Notes: generated from the letters alone by a model not told the origin. 64,000 bases of DNA from Adiantum capillus-veneris (GCA_014529385.2 CM043966.1:93631087-93695086), one strand, 5' to 3'. Shown: positions 26,286 to 37,365, numbered from the stretch's first letter. Program-made: numbers and translations.

Positions 26286-27835
26286 CACATTAAAACTAGG
26301 TCCCTCACTTGTCCAAGCTATGCTCTAATACAATAAAGGGCTTTTGGTTTCAAGATGCACCACTTTCCCAACCTTGATTCCATTAAAGAAGCTAGCTCTA
26401 CGTAGACATCTAATAGCAAGGTCTTGCAGCAGTTCAGATTGAACATTTTCCATGGCAGCTAGGTCCACCACTTATCTAAGCTATGCTCTAATAGAGTAAG
26501 GGGGTTTTGGTTTCAAGATCCACCACTTGTCCAAACTTGATTTGGGAAGCAAGTTCCTATAATAGTTTGCTTTGGACATTCACCATTACAACTAAGTCCA
26601 CCACTTCTCCAAGCTATGTTCTAATACACTAAGGAGGTTTTGGTTTCAAGGAGAACCACTTGTATGACTCTGTTTTTGGAAGTAAGGTCTTTACATAGTT
26701 CACCTTGGACCTTGGACATTGGATACTACAACTAAGCCCACCACTTGTCCATGATATCCTCTATATATAGCCAAAGGGTTTGGGTTTCAAGATTCACCAC
26801 TTTTCCAACCTTTCTTCCATTAAAGAAAGGAGGGGCTTTATAACTAGGTCCACCACTTGTCCAAGCTATGCTCTGATATAGAAAGGGGATTTTGGTTTCA
26901 AGGTCCACCACGTGTTCAACCTTGCAAGACTCAAGGGATACTTGGACATTGGAAAGCATAGTCCTATAGTAGTTGATAGGTGGCAGTGGGTATTACAACT
27001 AGGTCCAACCTATGCTCTCATATAGCAAAGAGGCTTTGCTTTCAAGGTCCACCACTTGTCCAACCTTGCTTCCATTAAAGAAATGAGGGGCTACGTAAAC
27101 ATTGGTAAGCAAGGTAGCAAGGTCCTAAGGTGTTTCACCTTGGATATTGGGCATTATAACTAGGTCCACCACTTGTCCAAGCTATGCTCTGATAAAGAAA
27201 GGGGATTTTCGTTTCAAGGTCCACCATGTGTTCAACCTTTCTGATATAGAAAGGGGATTTTCGTTTCAAGGTCCACCACGTGTTCAACCTTGAAAGACTC
27301 AAGGGATACTTGGACATTGGAAAGCATAGTCCTATAGTAGTTGATAGGTGGCAGTGGGTATTAAAACTAGGTCCAACCTATGCTCTTATATAGCAAAGAG
27401 GCTTTGGTTTCAAGGTCCACCACTTGTCCAACCTTACTTCCATTAAAGAAATGAGGGGCTACGTAAACATTGGCAAGCAAGGTAGCAAAGTCCTAAGGTA
27501 TTTCACCTTGGATATTGGGCATTATAACTAGGTCCACCACTTGTCCAAGCTATGCTCTGATATAGAAAGGGGATTTTTGTTTCAAGGTCCACCACGTGTT
27601 CAACCTTGAAAGACTCAAGGGATACTTGGACATTGGAAAGCATAGTCCTATAGTAGTTGATAGGTGGCAGTGGGTATTACAACTAGGTCCACCACTTGTC
27701 CAACCTATGCTCTCATATAGCAAAGAGGCTTTGGTTTCAAGGTCCACCACTTGTCCAACCTTGCTTCCATTAATATAGCAAGGAGGATTTGGTCTCAAGG
27801 TTCACCACTTGTCCAACCTATGCAAACCTTTTTCA
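26286..27835 (+). repeat. Second tandem-repeat array sharing the satellite core
   Basis: A different repeat built around the same core. Typical units read GGTCCACCACTTGTCCAAGC, then TATGCTCTRATA, then a GGGGATTTTGGTTTCAAGG segment, then a second core CCACCACGTGTTCAACC. Two long units start at 26846 and 27162 (316 bp) and the next at 27530 (368 bp, larger because of an internal 52-bp duplication at 27189-27292). The left part (26286-26845) is more diverged. The array ends about 80 bp before the large gene that follows. Confidence 0.88.
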
Positions 27836-27889
27836 TGTTGTAGCATGATTTTTGGTTTGAAGAGTATTTTTCTATAACTATGGATTTAA

Positions 27890-27913
27890 CAATGTAATCT
27901 TTTTACTTACAGG
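27890..27913 (+). promoter_or_regulatory. Probable 3' splice site just before the first ATG
   Basis: The sequence ATCTTTTTACTTACAG directly precedes GATGGACTTC. A pyrimidine-rich tract followed by TTACAG is a good plant splice acceptor. It implies either a 5'-UTR intron or an upstream coding exon joined to the frame that starts at 27914. Confidence 0.5.
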
Positions 27914-28975
27914 ATGGACTTCGAATCTGGGGAGAAAGTACATATGATACTTGACAATGAAATCGTTGGTATTGGTTGTGTGTGTAGAACAGATCCAGAT
28001 TCCACTTGTGGTGGTACAAAGATAGGGCTGGGAAATGTCTCCATACTAGTGGAGGAATGCTTGAAGGATGTGGTCCTACCTTTTCCTACAACGGATACTT
28101 CATCTCTCCAAGGCTCATTATGGAGTGTTGTTCGATGTTCAAAGCTTCTTTTGCAATCTTTTGTATTAAATGGGAACTTAATTGATCCACACAAAAGCTA
28201 CAATGGTGATGAAGAACATGATCATTCTGATCCTCTAGTTACAGATGCAATACCTATGACAAGCCCAGAATTTGAAGCAATGATTCGAGAGTCTTGGAGA
28301 AATCAGAGGGTCCTTTTAAAAGATGACACAATGATGCAAACCATGAATGAAGGGACCATCTTATATGTATTTCCACATGGTTATGTCAACTTTCAGGAAC
28401 TTGGTCCTGATTGTGTGGGTGTGGGTATTGAAAGAGAAAATGCAAGCATTGATGATGTGGTTGAAGTGGGTAGCATCACTTTGCTAAAGTGGCCCATCAA
28501 GCAGACAACAATGTTGAATGGGAGCCCATTACAACGCTTTGTTCCTGTTGATGGCATGCATGCTACATATGAGGATGTATGCAATGATGGCAATGTTGGA
28601 AAAAAACTTGATGGGAGTAATGTTGTCCAGTTGTCAAGGAAGAGACGATACACTTTCATGAACAGGACTCAAAAATCAAAAGCAGCACCAGCTTCGACTT
28701 TTTACCTTTCAAACAAATCAATTCAAAGGGTATCATGCATTGATTGTTGTGCACAAAAATGCTGCCAATTTGCAGATCGTGATATGGTGACAAGGTTACG
28801 ACAACAATTTTGGGGAGAGTCTCAAAAATCATGCACTAATTATGTTTATGATGTTCTTTCTATATGTTATCAGAAAGATGAGAAGTCACGATACCAATTC
28901 AGGCTAAATGGCTCTATTGTTTGTTGTAGAGCATGGTATGAGCTACATGGAATACCAAAGACATCATTTTATTGA
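27914..28975 (+). CDS. N-terminal part of a DUF7869-like transposase-type protein
   Basis: 353 codons ending in TGA at 28973-28975. The next 721 codons, in the same frame, continue the protein, so this is probably the first third of a single ~1075-residue product. Residues 10-90 contain DSTCGGTKIG and VVLPFP motifs that recall the domain found in plant transposon proteins (DUF8039-like: a GT/CR...GG...G segment then LPxP). That assignment is from memory and uncertain. Around residues 275-290 is a Cys-rich CIDCCAQKCC segment that could bind metal. The start follows a good splice acceptor, so the true N-terminus may lie in an upstream exon. No RNA-level regulation is visible. The single stop could be a mutation, a readthrough site or a sequencing error. 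Confidence 0.6.
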   Translation: MDFESGEKVHMILDNEIVGIGCVCRTDPDSTCGGTKIGLGNVSILVEECLKDVVLPFPTTDTSSLQGSLWSVVRCSKLLLQSFVLNGNLIDPHKSYNGDEEHDHSDPLVTDAIPMTSPEFEAMIRESWRNQRVLLKDDTMMQTMNEGTILYVFPHGYVNFQELGPDCVGVGIERENASIDDVVEVGSITLLKWPIKQTTMLNGSPLQRFVPVDGMHATYEDVCNDGNVGKKLDGSNVVQLSRKRRYTFMNRTQKSKAAPASTFYLSNKSIQRVSCIDCCAQKCCQFADRDMVTRLRQQFWGESQKSCTNYVYDVLSICYQKDEKSRYQFRLNGSIVCCRAWYELHGIPKTSFY

Positions 28976-28999
28976 TACAAGGAGAACTTTGAAAATGGT

Positions 29000-31141
29000 G
29001 TGCGCCAATATGTACATGGGAACACATGTACATTGAGAAGGGGACTTCAACATACTAGTTTAGCAAGAGCACTACTAAATGAGTTTGTGGAAAACAACTC
29101 TGAGAAGATGCCACATAGAAGTAGAACACTTCTAGATGGCTCAAGAGAGACTCAATTGGTGATTCCATCAACATACAAACAAGTGGATATTTTATGTGAA
29201 ATCAACACGACACTTGACCAAATGGGCTATGAGAAGAAGCTATCCCAATCTTCTTTTGGTAGAATTTGGAACAAAGAGTACCCACATGTCACTTTAACAA
29301 AGACGAGTGAGTTCTCTAAGTGCAATATTTGTAGCTCAATCAAGGCAAGTTTAGAAGCTAAACCTTCTCTTGAAGAGAGAGCTCTTCTCTTGAGGGAGAG
29401 AGAAGTTCACATGGCACAACAAAAGAGTTGCAGAAGCCTATATTATGCATGGCGCACGTATTCAGAAACTCAACCACAAAAATATGTATGCATAATCCAT
29501 GATAAGATGGATCAAAAGAAGACTGCCATTCCTAGATTACGCATTGTTCCCAAGGGTGTGGATTCAGGATATAATCTGCAGGTGGCATTGATTGGCATGA
29601 TCACTCATGGACATGGAGAAGGTCATTACAGACACTTTGTCTTGAATGGTTTGTGGCCAGCTGATCCAAATCTTACAATTGGCTCAATTGCTAATTGTTT
29701 ACATAACCTCGAGAGGATAGATAAGCATCCTCTTGGTGATCTAGTAACAAATGGACTTCCAAGGAGCAATATTTCACTACTACATGCTTTGAACTCAAGG
29801 GATGCTTTGGACTACCATAACTTGAGTGATGGAAAAGAGCCCATTGTGCAGTCGTCAGAAATTGCAGAAGAGGAATTGGGGTCAACATTTCGCAGATTGC
29901 CAGAGAACTTGTTGCTACAATTGGATAATTGTGCAGGGGAAAACAAAAATCGATACTTATTTGCCTATTTGTCAATGCTTGTTGCAAGGGGTGTTTTCAA
30001 AACCATCCAGCTGGGATTTTTAATGGTTGGGCATACACATGAGGACATAGACGCCATGTTTAGTAGGTTTTCAGAGAAGTTGAGAGTTACACAAACCTAT
30101 ACTTTGCCACATTTGATGGATACATTACGAAACAGCTCATCTTCATCTCCAGCTCCATTTTTTCTCACAAAGATCCCCGATTTCAAGCAATATTGTGATG
30201 GCTACCTTTGTGATGGACAAGACATACTTGTTGGACATTCCAAACCGCTTCAGTTCAGGTTCTTTATGCAGGATGAGACACCAATGATGCAATATAAGGC
30301 ACATGTAGGTGTATCAAGTTGGAGTGGAAGTATTCGCCTTTGGAAAACAGACACAGAAGGCAAGCCAATGTTACCACATGGAGATCCACCTCTAGTACAA
30401 ATGGCGGAGTATGTCAAGGCCCACGAAGAAGTCATTTTGGGGCTAAAGAACTATATAAAATTTTGGAAAAATTTAGGGAATGGTTCAAGTATTCCGCGAT
30501 ATTATAGACCCGTGATAGATTATTGGAGTAAGGTAATTGAAGAGATTGGAAAAGCAATCATATCAGAGGGAGTCTTGTATGAAATGTTTTGGCCAAAAAC
30601 TCAAGAATATTCTCACCTACAAAGCACTACAATGAATTTGCAACAAGGAGCAGAAAGATTCCTAGGCCTTGAAGAGTTGAACAATCATTTTTGTGGGCCT
30701 CAACGAGATAGGCCAAGGGAAGAGTTTGACCCTATGTCTGATGTGCACCAAGGTGACTTTCTTATGCTTGTTCCGAGTGACAAAGAAATCTATCCAGTGT
30801 GGCTTGCAATGGCTTTATCTGACATTGATAATGAGCCTACATCACCAAACTACAGAAAACTCTTGATTCAATATTGGGCACCTTGCGCGAGAAAAAGTGG
30901 GATGACAGATACTCAAGCTTACAGTAATTGTTGGAAGGGTTATTGGGCTGTCAACTATAAGGACCCACAAGTGTGGGAAACTATAGATGCAATTGTTTGG
31001 TCCTGGAGACCCAACAAAGAAGGACCATTTTCTAGAATAAAGATTCCAGAAAGACATGCTCTAAAAGCCAAAGAAGGCCTCACTCGTGCACATCAGCCAC
31101 ACTTGGATCAAAGTTCAGATATGGTATCAAATGTGGAGTAG
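29000..31141 (+). CDS. DUF7869-like transposase-type protein, catalytic-like part
   Basis: 713 codons from the first Met, but the frame is open from just after the TGA at 28973, so it is best read as the continuation of the preceding segment. Residues 108-111 (CNIC) look like a metal-binding knuckle. Conserved acidic positions resemble an RNase-H-fold transposase core: HDKMD near 167-171, LDNCAGENKN at 308-317 and GHTHEDID at 344-351 followed by FSRFSE. The LDN...ENKN and GHTHEDID signatures are what I associate with the DUF7869 family, which is widespread in plants and animals as apparent transposon-derived genes. Whether it is an active transposase or a domesticated gene cannot be told. No terminal inverted repeats were found around it. 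Confidence 0.75.
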   Translation: MRQYVHGNTCTLRRGLQHTSLARALLNEFVENNSEKMPHRSRTLLDGSRETQLVIPSTYKQVDILCEINTTLDQMGYEKKLSQSSFGRIWNKEYPHVTLTKTSEFSKCNICSSIKASLEAKPSLEERALLLREREVHMAQQKSCRSLYYAWRTYSETQPQKYVCIIHDKMDQKKTAIPRLRIVPKGVDSGYNLQVALIGMITHGHGEGHYRHFVLNGLWPADPNLTIGSIANCLHNLERIDKHPLGDLVTNGLPRSNISLLHALNSRDALDYHNLSDGKEPIVQSSEIAEEELGSTFRRLPENLLLQLDNCAGENKNRYLFAYLSMLVARGVFKTIQLGFLMVGHTHEDIDAMFSRFSEKLRVTQTYTLPHLMDTLRNSSSSSPAPFFLTKIPDFKQYCDGYLCDGQDILVGHSKPLQFRFFMQDETPMMQYKAHVGVSSWSGSIRLWKTDTEGKPMLPHGDPPLVQMAEYVKAHEEVILGLKNYIKFWKNLGNGSSIPRYYRPVIDYWSKVIEEIGKAIISEGVLYEMFWPKTQEYSHLQSTTMNLQQGAERFLGLEELNNHFCGPQRDRPREEFDPMSDVHQGDFLMLVPSDKEIYPVWLAMALSDIDNEPTSPNYRKLLIQYWAPCARKSGMTDTQAYSNCWKGYWAVNYKDPQVWETIDAIVWSWRPNKEGPFSRIKIPERHALKAKEGLTRAHQPHLDQSSDMVSNVE

Positions 31142-32252
31142 AATTATGTGGAGCTTCTATTGTGACTATACTAGTCAATTTGTAAACAAAATCTTTTTTG
31201 TATCTTCCTTTGTTTTATGTAATTTATAGTTATTATTCAAATCCATGTGTTGTACATCCTCTTGACTTTTGGTGTTTATCAACACCACAATCCTATGAGA
31301 TTTTCACTTTATTTACTAGCCACACACCTCAATTTTTCCCACTTTAAGTGGAAAATTCCCAAATTACATGAATTCGGTCGATTTGGAGATTCCCATAATG
31401 TGAGATTTTTACCAAAATACCTAATATGGTCTTTTATTACTATTACCCCCATACTCTCCCGGATTGACCATGGCAAATCTTGCAAGGCAATCAAGAAACA
31501 AAGGTTAAACAAAAATATCATTCAAGAACAAACTGACACTGCATGATGAAGAGGAAGCCATTGTTGGTAGAGGGCCACATTCATGGTTTAAGTGGTTCAA
31601 CATCCTTATAGCATTATGTAAAACATGCCCACAAACAAAGAAGTCAATCAGAGTTGAAATCTCCAAGCTGTGAAAAAAAACACGTTTTTTTCTCACAGAG
31701 GCTTATCACAAGCACAACCGGTTTTCAACTTGATAGCCATTTTGGCAAGAGCCTATAAACCCCCTTCGTGGGGTCAAAACTCAAAAGACTCATAGATCTT
31801 GTGTATAAAGACTCATAGATCTTGTATATAAAGCTCAATAATTCTGCAACTAATACTAAAATCCTAGTTTCTAGCCAAACCACTCAGCCACATTTCATCA
31901 TTTTTGTATTAGAGCCTATTTTTACAGTGTACATCAAGCCCATAAGGTCAAAACCTAGGAAAAATTTGCGATAAATTATAGATAGAAAAGAAACACGATT
32001 TTTTCTTCATCTTGCATACAAGAAAGTGTTTTTCAGTTTGTGAATTTTTCATGGTCCATATAGACATTTTAAGCAAGATGTCCAATGGATGCATGGAAGC
32101 ATGAAAATGGAAAATTTAGCTCTGACATATGATAAATTTTCCAAGAGCTATGAAGTCTAACACCAAGGGAAACCCTAAGAAGTGGAGTCACAAGAAAAAG
32201 CTCAAGAAGATACCAAAGTCCACCATTCTCAAAGACTCTCTTAGAGAGTCAT
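31142..32252. other. Spacer with a repeat relic and a short duplication, no gene
   Basis: AT-rich DNA downstream of the DUF7869-like gene. It contains the transposon 5'-end relic at 31438-31561 (listed separately). Near 31787-31832 the words AGACTCATAGATCTTGTGTA and AGACTCATAGATCTTGTATA lie in tandem (about 24-bp period). Open frames here are short and overlapping, and none is supported. Confidence 0.6.
31438..31561 (-). repeat. Relic of the 5' end of a transposon-like gene (copy 1)
   Basis: About 125 bp here matches 53588-53712 in the same orientation, sharing TATTACCCCCATA/TACTACCCCCATA, CACCATGGCAA/GACCATGGCAA, GGCAATCAAG and GAGGAAGCCAT. On the - strand both copies begin an open frame with Met-Val-Asn-Pro followed by Tyr-Gly-Gly, so they look like the start of the same gene. 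Here only that start survives. Confidence 0.6.
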
Positions 32253-32758
32253 TGTAGATGGCTGAGACAGTTTCGCTATGTGGGAACCGACTCCTGTGAG
32301 ACGGGCAGTGGATCAGTCAGTAATTACTACGGTAATTACCATGGTAAACCCAAGGCATATAAATAGGACCCATTACATTGTAATCGGGTTGGCAATTGTT
32401 GTCAGCAGTTACGGCCTTAAGTTACAGGCAGGCATTAAGTCATTTGTCGGCTGTACTCTATTTATCTTTTGGTCCATAGGCCACATCGTCTTCATTGTAA
32501 TCCTTCATCTGTAATTCCAATTACAGCAGTGCAGTATATTCCAGTTATACCTAGTCTGTACTCAGTTACTCTGAATCTGAATATGAATCTGAATCTGAAT
32601 ATCATTCTCAGTACTTAGTCTAGTTCTTATTCCAGTAGATGTATTCTAGTTCAGTTTCTGTTCCTTTGTCCAGTCTACTGTCTGAACTAATACATCACCA
32701 GTAGATGAAAGCTTCTAACACTGGAATTAGCTATCTCAAGAGATCAACTCCAATTCCA
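32253..32758 (+). repeat. 5' LTR of element 1 (506 bp)
   Basis: Begins TGTAGATGGCTGAG and ends AATTCCA, so it has the TG...CA ends of LTRs. It matches 42724-43305 over its length. It carries two GTAATTAC palindromes, a TATAAATA box and short CTGAAT repeats toward its 3' part. I found no primer-binding site I could match to a known tRNA directly after it; the TTTTGG..ATCA.GGTGGCT stretch there is shared with element 2. Confidence 0.9.
32358..32365 (+). promoter_or_regulatory. TATA box in 5' LTR of element 1
   Basis: TATAAATA within CCAAGGCATATAAATAGG, about 105 bp into the LTR. The same box sits at the equivalent place in the 3' LTR (42829-42836) and in the element 2 LTR, as expected for the retrotransposon promoter. 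Confidence 0.65.
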
Positions 32759-32838
32759 TTTTGGCAATCATGGTGGCTAGAGCTGAAGCTCGTTGACTGG
32801 AACACTCTTCTCCCAGTTGGAAGTTCTCAACTACAGCA

Positions 32839-34770
32839 ATGGTACCCAAAACCAGTCGTGGCCGGAAACCAACCATCCGTGTTGATCCTATTCCTGAGGA
32901 GTCGAGAAGAGACTCTGACCCTAAGCATGAGAGGGTGACTGACACTGAGGCCCATGAGGAGCACAGTCGAGCTGATGAGACGCATGACTCACAGCGTTCC
33001 AGTCACTCTAGACACAGACGGGCAGAAAGGGAAGCACGCAAGGCCAAAAGTTCTCGGTCCAGGCAGGGGGATGAGGGTACCAAAGGTAGTAAAAGAAGTC
33101 GCCACACTTCCAGTAGACAGGCTAGAGAGGACAAAAATAGATATTAATTGGGATGCAGATACTGACAACTGTAAGAAGACTCCAAAGTGCCATTCAGACT
33201 CTAAGAAGAGAAGCGGCAGGACCAGCGGTAACCGGCATGATTACACATCCTCACTAAAAATCTCTTTTCTAGTATTCAAAGGGGGCAAGAAGGATGATCC
33301 GGATGTTCACATCCAGGATTTTGAGCAGTATGCAGAGCTGAAGAATATTGATGAGGATGACTAGGGTGAATACTTTTCGCAAACCTTGAAGGAGGCAACA
33401 AGAAAGTGGTACTACCATCAGCCCGCTTGTCAACTTAGATGCTATAATAAACTACTTAAAGCCTTCAGACTGGAGTATTCCGACAACATAGGTGATGAAG
33501 ATATTCTTTGTGAACTGGATAAGATCAAGTAGAGGAATTTGTCAGTCCAAAGCTATGTGGAGAAAATCAAGGAGCTAACAAAGCAGTTGCAGGAACCGCC
33601 GTCAGAAAAGCGACTGCGTGCATGGTTCCTGAATGGCTTTCGTAGCAAGAAGCTAAGAGAGAAGGAGGTACCAAAACCAACGAAGAAATTCAATGATCTG
33701 GTACAATGAGCATTGAAGTTGGAACAACATGCTAAGAAGGAAAAGGGCCGTAAGAAGAGAAGATCCAGTAGCAGTAGTTCTTCTACTGAGAACTCTAATT
33801 CCAACGAAGTTTCTAGCAATTTTGAGAGTGGCTCCAATGAGAGGTCCAAGGATAAGTCAAAAAAGGAATCTTGGACTAAGAAGATTAAAGAGATGGCTAG
33901 GCAGATTGTTGAGATTAGCCAGACCCGACAACCAGTGAGAGAGAAATGGAGACTTGGTGTTCAAAATGTAAATCCAAGGACCATGTTTCTAATGAGTGTC
34001 CACAGTGTACTTATTGTAAAGCCTTTGGCCATTTATGGAATAATTGTGGTATTAGGATTCATCATTTCAAGAAGGGAAAAGACTTGTCAGTAGTAGCATA
34101 TACCGAACCAGTAAGAGTGGAAACCACCAAAGACTCTCAAGAGGAGAAACCAGGTACCAGTGGTACTGGTCCATGGTGCAGCAGATACCAAGCGGGTACT
34201 GGCTGAGGCCGGGGGCATGGTAACTTCCAGAGCCGCAGTTTGAATTCCTATACTTGTGGAAAGTATGGGCATTTCGTGGCTCAATGTCCAGACATACTTG
34301 CACCTGCTGCTACTGAGACAAAGGCACCAGAGCCAGTTCCAGTACGGGTAGTAACACGGAGCAAAGGAGTAGTAATTGAGGAAATTCCAGATATTCCAGA
34401 AAAATCAGTCACTACTGAAAGCAGCAAATGGGATCAGCAGAGAGAGGTATGGAAGGCCGAGGGTAAAGAGAAGGTGGTTGATGAATGGCAGGAGCAGAGA
34501 GAACTAGCGGTGAAAATCACGGAGGATTTAGCCAAGAAGCTGCCAGAGCAGCCAGAAAGTTTTGAAGCACAATCTACTGAGAAAGATCAGTCAAAACCTC
34601 GCATACCTGAGACCATGTTGGCTGCGGTACAAGGGATGATTGGAGAACTGGGAGTTGATAGAAGAACTGGAAACAGTACAAAGGAGGAATGGCATTGTGA
34701 AGATACGACCAGTTCTTTGAGATCGGAGAGAAAGAAGAAATCCATGTTAAGATCTGTAATAGAATTTAGA
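32839..34770 (+). pseudogene. gag: Element 1 gag (broken), with zinc knuckles
   Basis: The start is ATG at 32839, matching the gag start of element 2. The charged Arg/Ser/Glu-rich N-terminus changes frame near 33120. The Gag core follows at about 33240-33720 (WYYH, LRAWFLNGF) with in-frame stops at 33362 and 33530 and another near 33707. The frame changes again near 33930, into two CX2CX4HX4C knuckles (CSKC..., CTYC...) at about 33955-34050. A third knuckle near 34250 has lost its first Cys (SYTCGKYGH), whereas element 2 keeps it. A TGA at 34204 replaces Arg. Gag packages the RNA and forms the particle; this copy cannot make it intact. Confidence 0.8.
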
Positions 34771-34778
34771 AACTCATT

Positions 34779-35312
34779 GTGGAGGTGGAAGATATCAGAA
34801 GAACTTTGCCTAAAGTGGTGAAATTCATCAGACAGCGAAGAAAAGTTGAAGCGGAGGCCAGAACAGTTGATTTGACGACTGTCCAAGATGATGAAGTACC
34901 GTTCATTCAGGTGGATTACAAGGTTCAGAAGCAATGGGAACCACTTTCAAGTGTTATTCTGGATGGAGGAGCAGGAGTACATATCATGGGAGTACATCTC
35001 CAGCAAAGGATGGGAATCACAAATCTAAAGCCAGCACCATTTAAAGTGAGAATGGCAGATCACAGAGTAGTACAAGCTACTGGTATGATTGAAAATATGC
35101 AGATACGAGTAGGCAGGGAAAAATTTAAAGCCAGCTTCCTAGTTCTTGATGTGCAAGGGGCATATGGAATGCTGCTAGGGCGCCCATGGTTGAGAACAAC
35201 ACATGTTGTTCACGACTATGCAAATCAAACCCTAACTATACAAGGGGCCAGCGAGGCAAGATTCAGATCCAGACGAACAATACTAGGAGCTAGAGAAAGA
35301 GTTGAGGCCTAA
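34779..35312 (+). pseudogene. Element 1 aspartic protease region
   Basis: 177 open codons, frame-shifted relative to the end of gag. The catalytic loop reads VILDGGAGVHIMG, a DGG variant of the D-S/T-G motif of retroviral-type aspartic proteases. It is followed about 85 residues later by AYGMLLGRPWLR, the usual hydrophobic-G-R-P-W-L segment of plant Ty3 proteases. It would release the Gag and Pol products from the polyprotein. It ends shortly before the linker leading into RT (35320-35790), which has more stops. Confidence 0.8.
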
Positions 35313-35527
35313 GGAATTACCAGAAGTACAAGGCAAAGAAGATTGAACGAATGTTAGCAGTTCTAAACATATTTCCTCTTGCAAAAATTGACCTGAATGC
35401 GGTTTTACTGAACAAAGAGCAGGCCTACAAGCAGAAAAAGCAATTCCCATACCAGTTTACTGAAATCGATACATGAGAAAGATCAGTTCAGTTAACTGGG
35501 AGGCTGGAAGAATCAGCTGAAACTAGC

Positions 35528-37262
35528 ATGGCAGATGAGCTAGTGTATTCTGGAGAGCACACGAATGCTGATTCAGAACTAAACGGGCCATCTTGGGATT
35601 ATGCTGAGGAATCGACCAAGAGAAAAGACGGTGGGCCTAATTGGTTGCTTCCAAACGACCAAGAAGTTGAAGAATGGAACCTAGGCTCTGAGGATAGTCC
35701 TAGGATGATCAAGGTCAATAAGCATCTCAATCCTACAATGAAGGAAAAGGCACGCAGGATATCCCAGAACTACAAAAATGTATTTGCCTAGGAACACACA
35801 GACCTGAAAGGGGTGGATCCCGAAGTATGCCAGCATAGGATACCATTGAAGCCAGATGCTCGGCCAGTAAGACTACAAAGATACCGAATGAACCCCAACT
35901 ATGCTAAGAAGGTCACGGAGGAGATTGACAATCGTCTCAAGGCTGGGTTCATCACAGAAGTGGCCAGTAGCGATTGGCTGTTTCCTATAGTAGTAGTCCC
36001 CAAGAAGAGTGGGAAATTGAGAGTCTGTGTTGACTAGAGGAAACTCAACGCCCAAACTATCAAATATCCATTCCCATTGCCTTTTACTGACATGTTGCTT
36101 GATGAGATTGCAGGATACGAAATGTATAGTTTTATGGACGGCTGCAGTGGTTACAACCAGTTAAAGATCGCTCTTGAGGATAGAGAGAAGACCACTTTCA
36201 TCATAGTGGGGAGCTTTCATGTATCTAGTGATGCCCTTCGGCCTATGCAACGCACCAGCCACTTTTCAGTGGTGCATGATGGAAATGGTCAATGAGTTTC
36301 TTCATCGATTCCTCGCCATCTTCATGGATGATTTTACTGTATATTCTGATGAGGAACAACATTTACTATTCATAGAAATGGTTTTCAAACACTGTAAGAA
36401 AAAGCGGATTTGTCTGAATCCATTTAAATCCGTTTTCCTAGTCTGGAAGGGACAGCTACTAGGACATGTAGTATCCCGCAATGGAATAGAAACGGACAAC
36501 GACAAAATCCAGTGTGTTCAGCAAGCCAAAGCACCCAAAAATGCATCTGAGTTAAGCTCTTTCCTGGGTTATATTAACTTCTACAGAAAGTTTGTGCATA
36601 AGTTTGCCTCCCAAACTGTACCATTGTATGAGCTCACAAAGAAAATTAGTAAGTTCAATTGGACTACTGAGTGTGAGGAAAGCTTTCAGAACCTGAAAAA
36701 GACCATTATCAGTAAACCAGTCCTCAGGCAACCAAACTGGGATGTTATCTTCCATGTACATGTGGACGCTTCGCGACTGGCAATGGGGGCAATATTGGCT
36801 CAACCAGATGGAAGGACTGATTATCCTGTTTATTTTACCAGTCGCAGATTCAGTCAGGCTAAACAAGGTTATACGACCACTAAACAAGAAGCCCTAGGAA
36901 TGGTTTTCAGTGCTACAAAGTTCAGGCATTACCTGCTAGGCAAACTGTTTCATTTCTATGTGGATCATCAGGCTCTTTTGTTCTTGATTAATAAAGTCAT
37001 TATTCAAGGCAGACAAATATTGTGGATGATGTTCCTCATGGAGTTTGAATTTCGGATTTTTCATGAGCCTGGCAAGAATCACTGTGGCGTTGATTTTCTA
37101 TCTAGGAGCACAAAAGAATATTCAGAAGCATCCTTGAGGGACGGACCAGTGGATGCTGAATTATTTCAGCTGGAAGCAGGTGAATCAGTTGACCCTGAAT
37201 GGTATGACGTTTATCAGTTTCTTTCTCAGGGTGCTTTCCCACATGACTGGAAGCAGAACTAG
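35528..37262 (+). pseudogene. Element 1 reverse transcriptase and RNase H (broken)
   Basis: The linker plus the RT fingers run from 35528 with TAG at 35789 (Trp in element 2) and at 36035 (Tyr in element 2). The RT N-terminal part has WLFPIVVVPKKSGKLRVCVD. A frame change near 36210 leads into the palm with FMDDF at about 36330, the YxDD catalytic motif. RNase H follows with HVDAS, then TTTKQEALGMV and YVDHQALLF, the usual catalytic acids. The frame ends at TAG 37260 where element 2 has Gln. RT/RNase H would copy the element RNA to DNA. Confidence 0.85.
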
Positions 37263-37365
37263 AATAAGGCTTTGGTCATCAAGAGCTTGAAGTTTACCAT
37301 CATCGGGGCCCGGGGGTTCACTCTATCGATTAGGTGTTGATGGTATTCTTCAGTGTTGTCTGCCT

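Noticed and set aside
25876-26328. 150-codon open frame on +.
   Set aside because: Runs into the second repeat array, composed of recurring GGCCAC-type words, no recognisable domain.
32759-32800. Primer-binding site for a specific tRNA after the 5' LTR.
   Set aside because: The sequence after the LTR is conserved with element 2 but did not match a tRNA 3' end I could name, so no tRNA is claimed.
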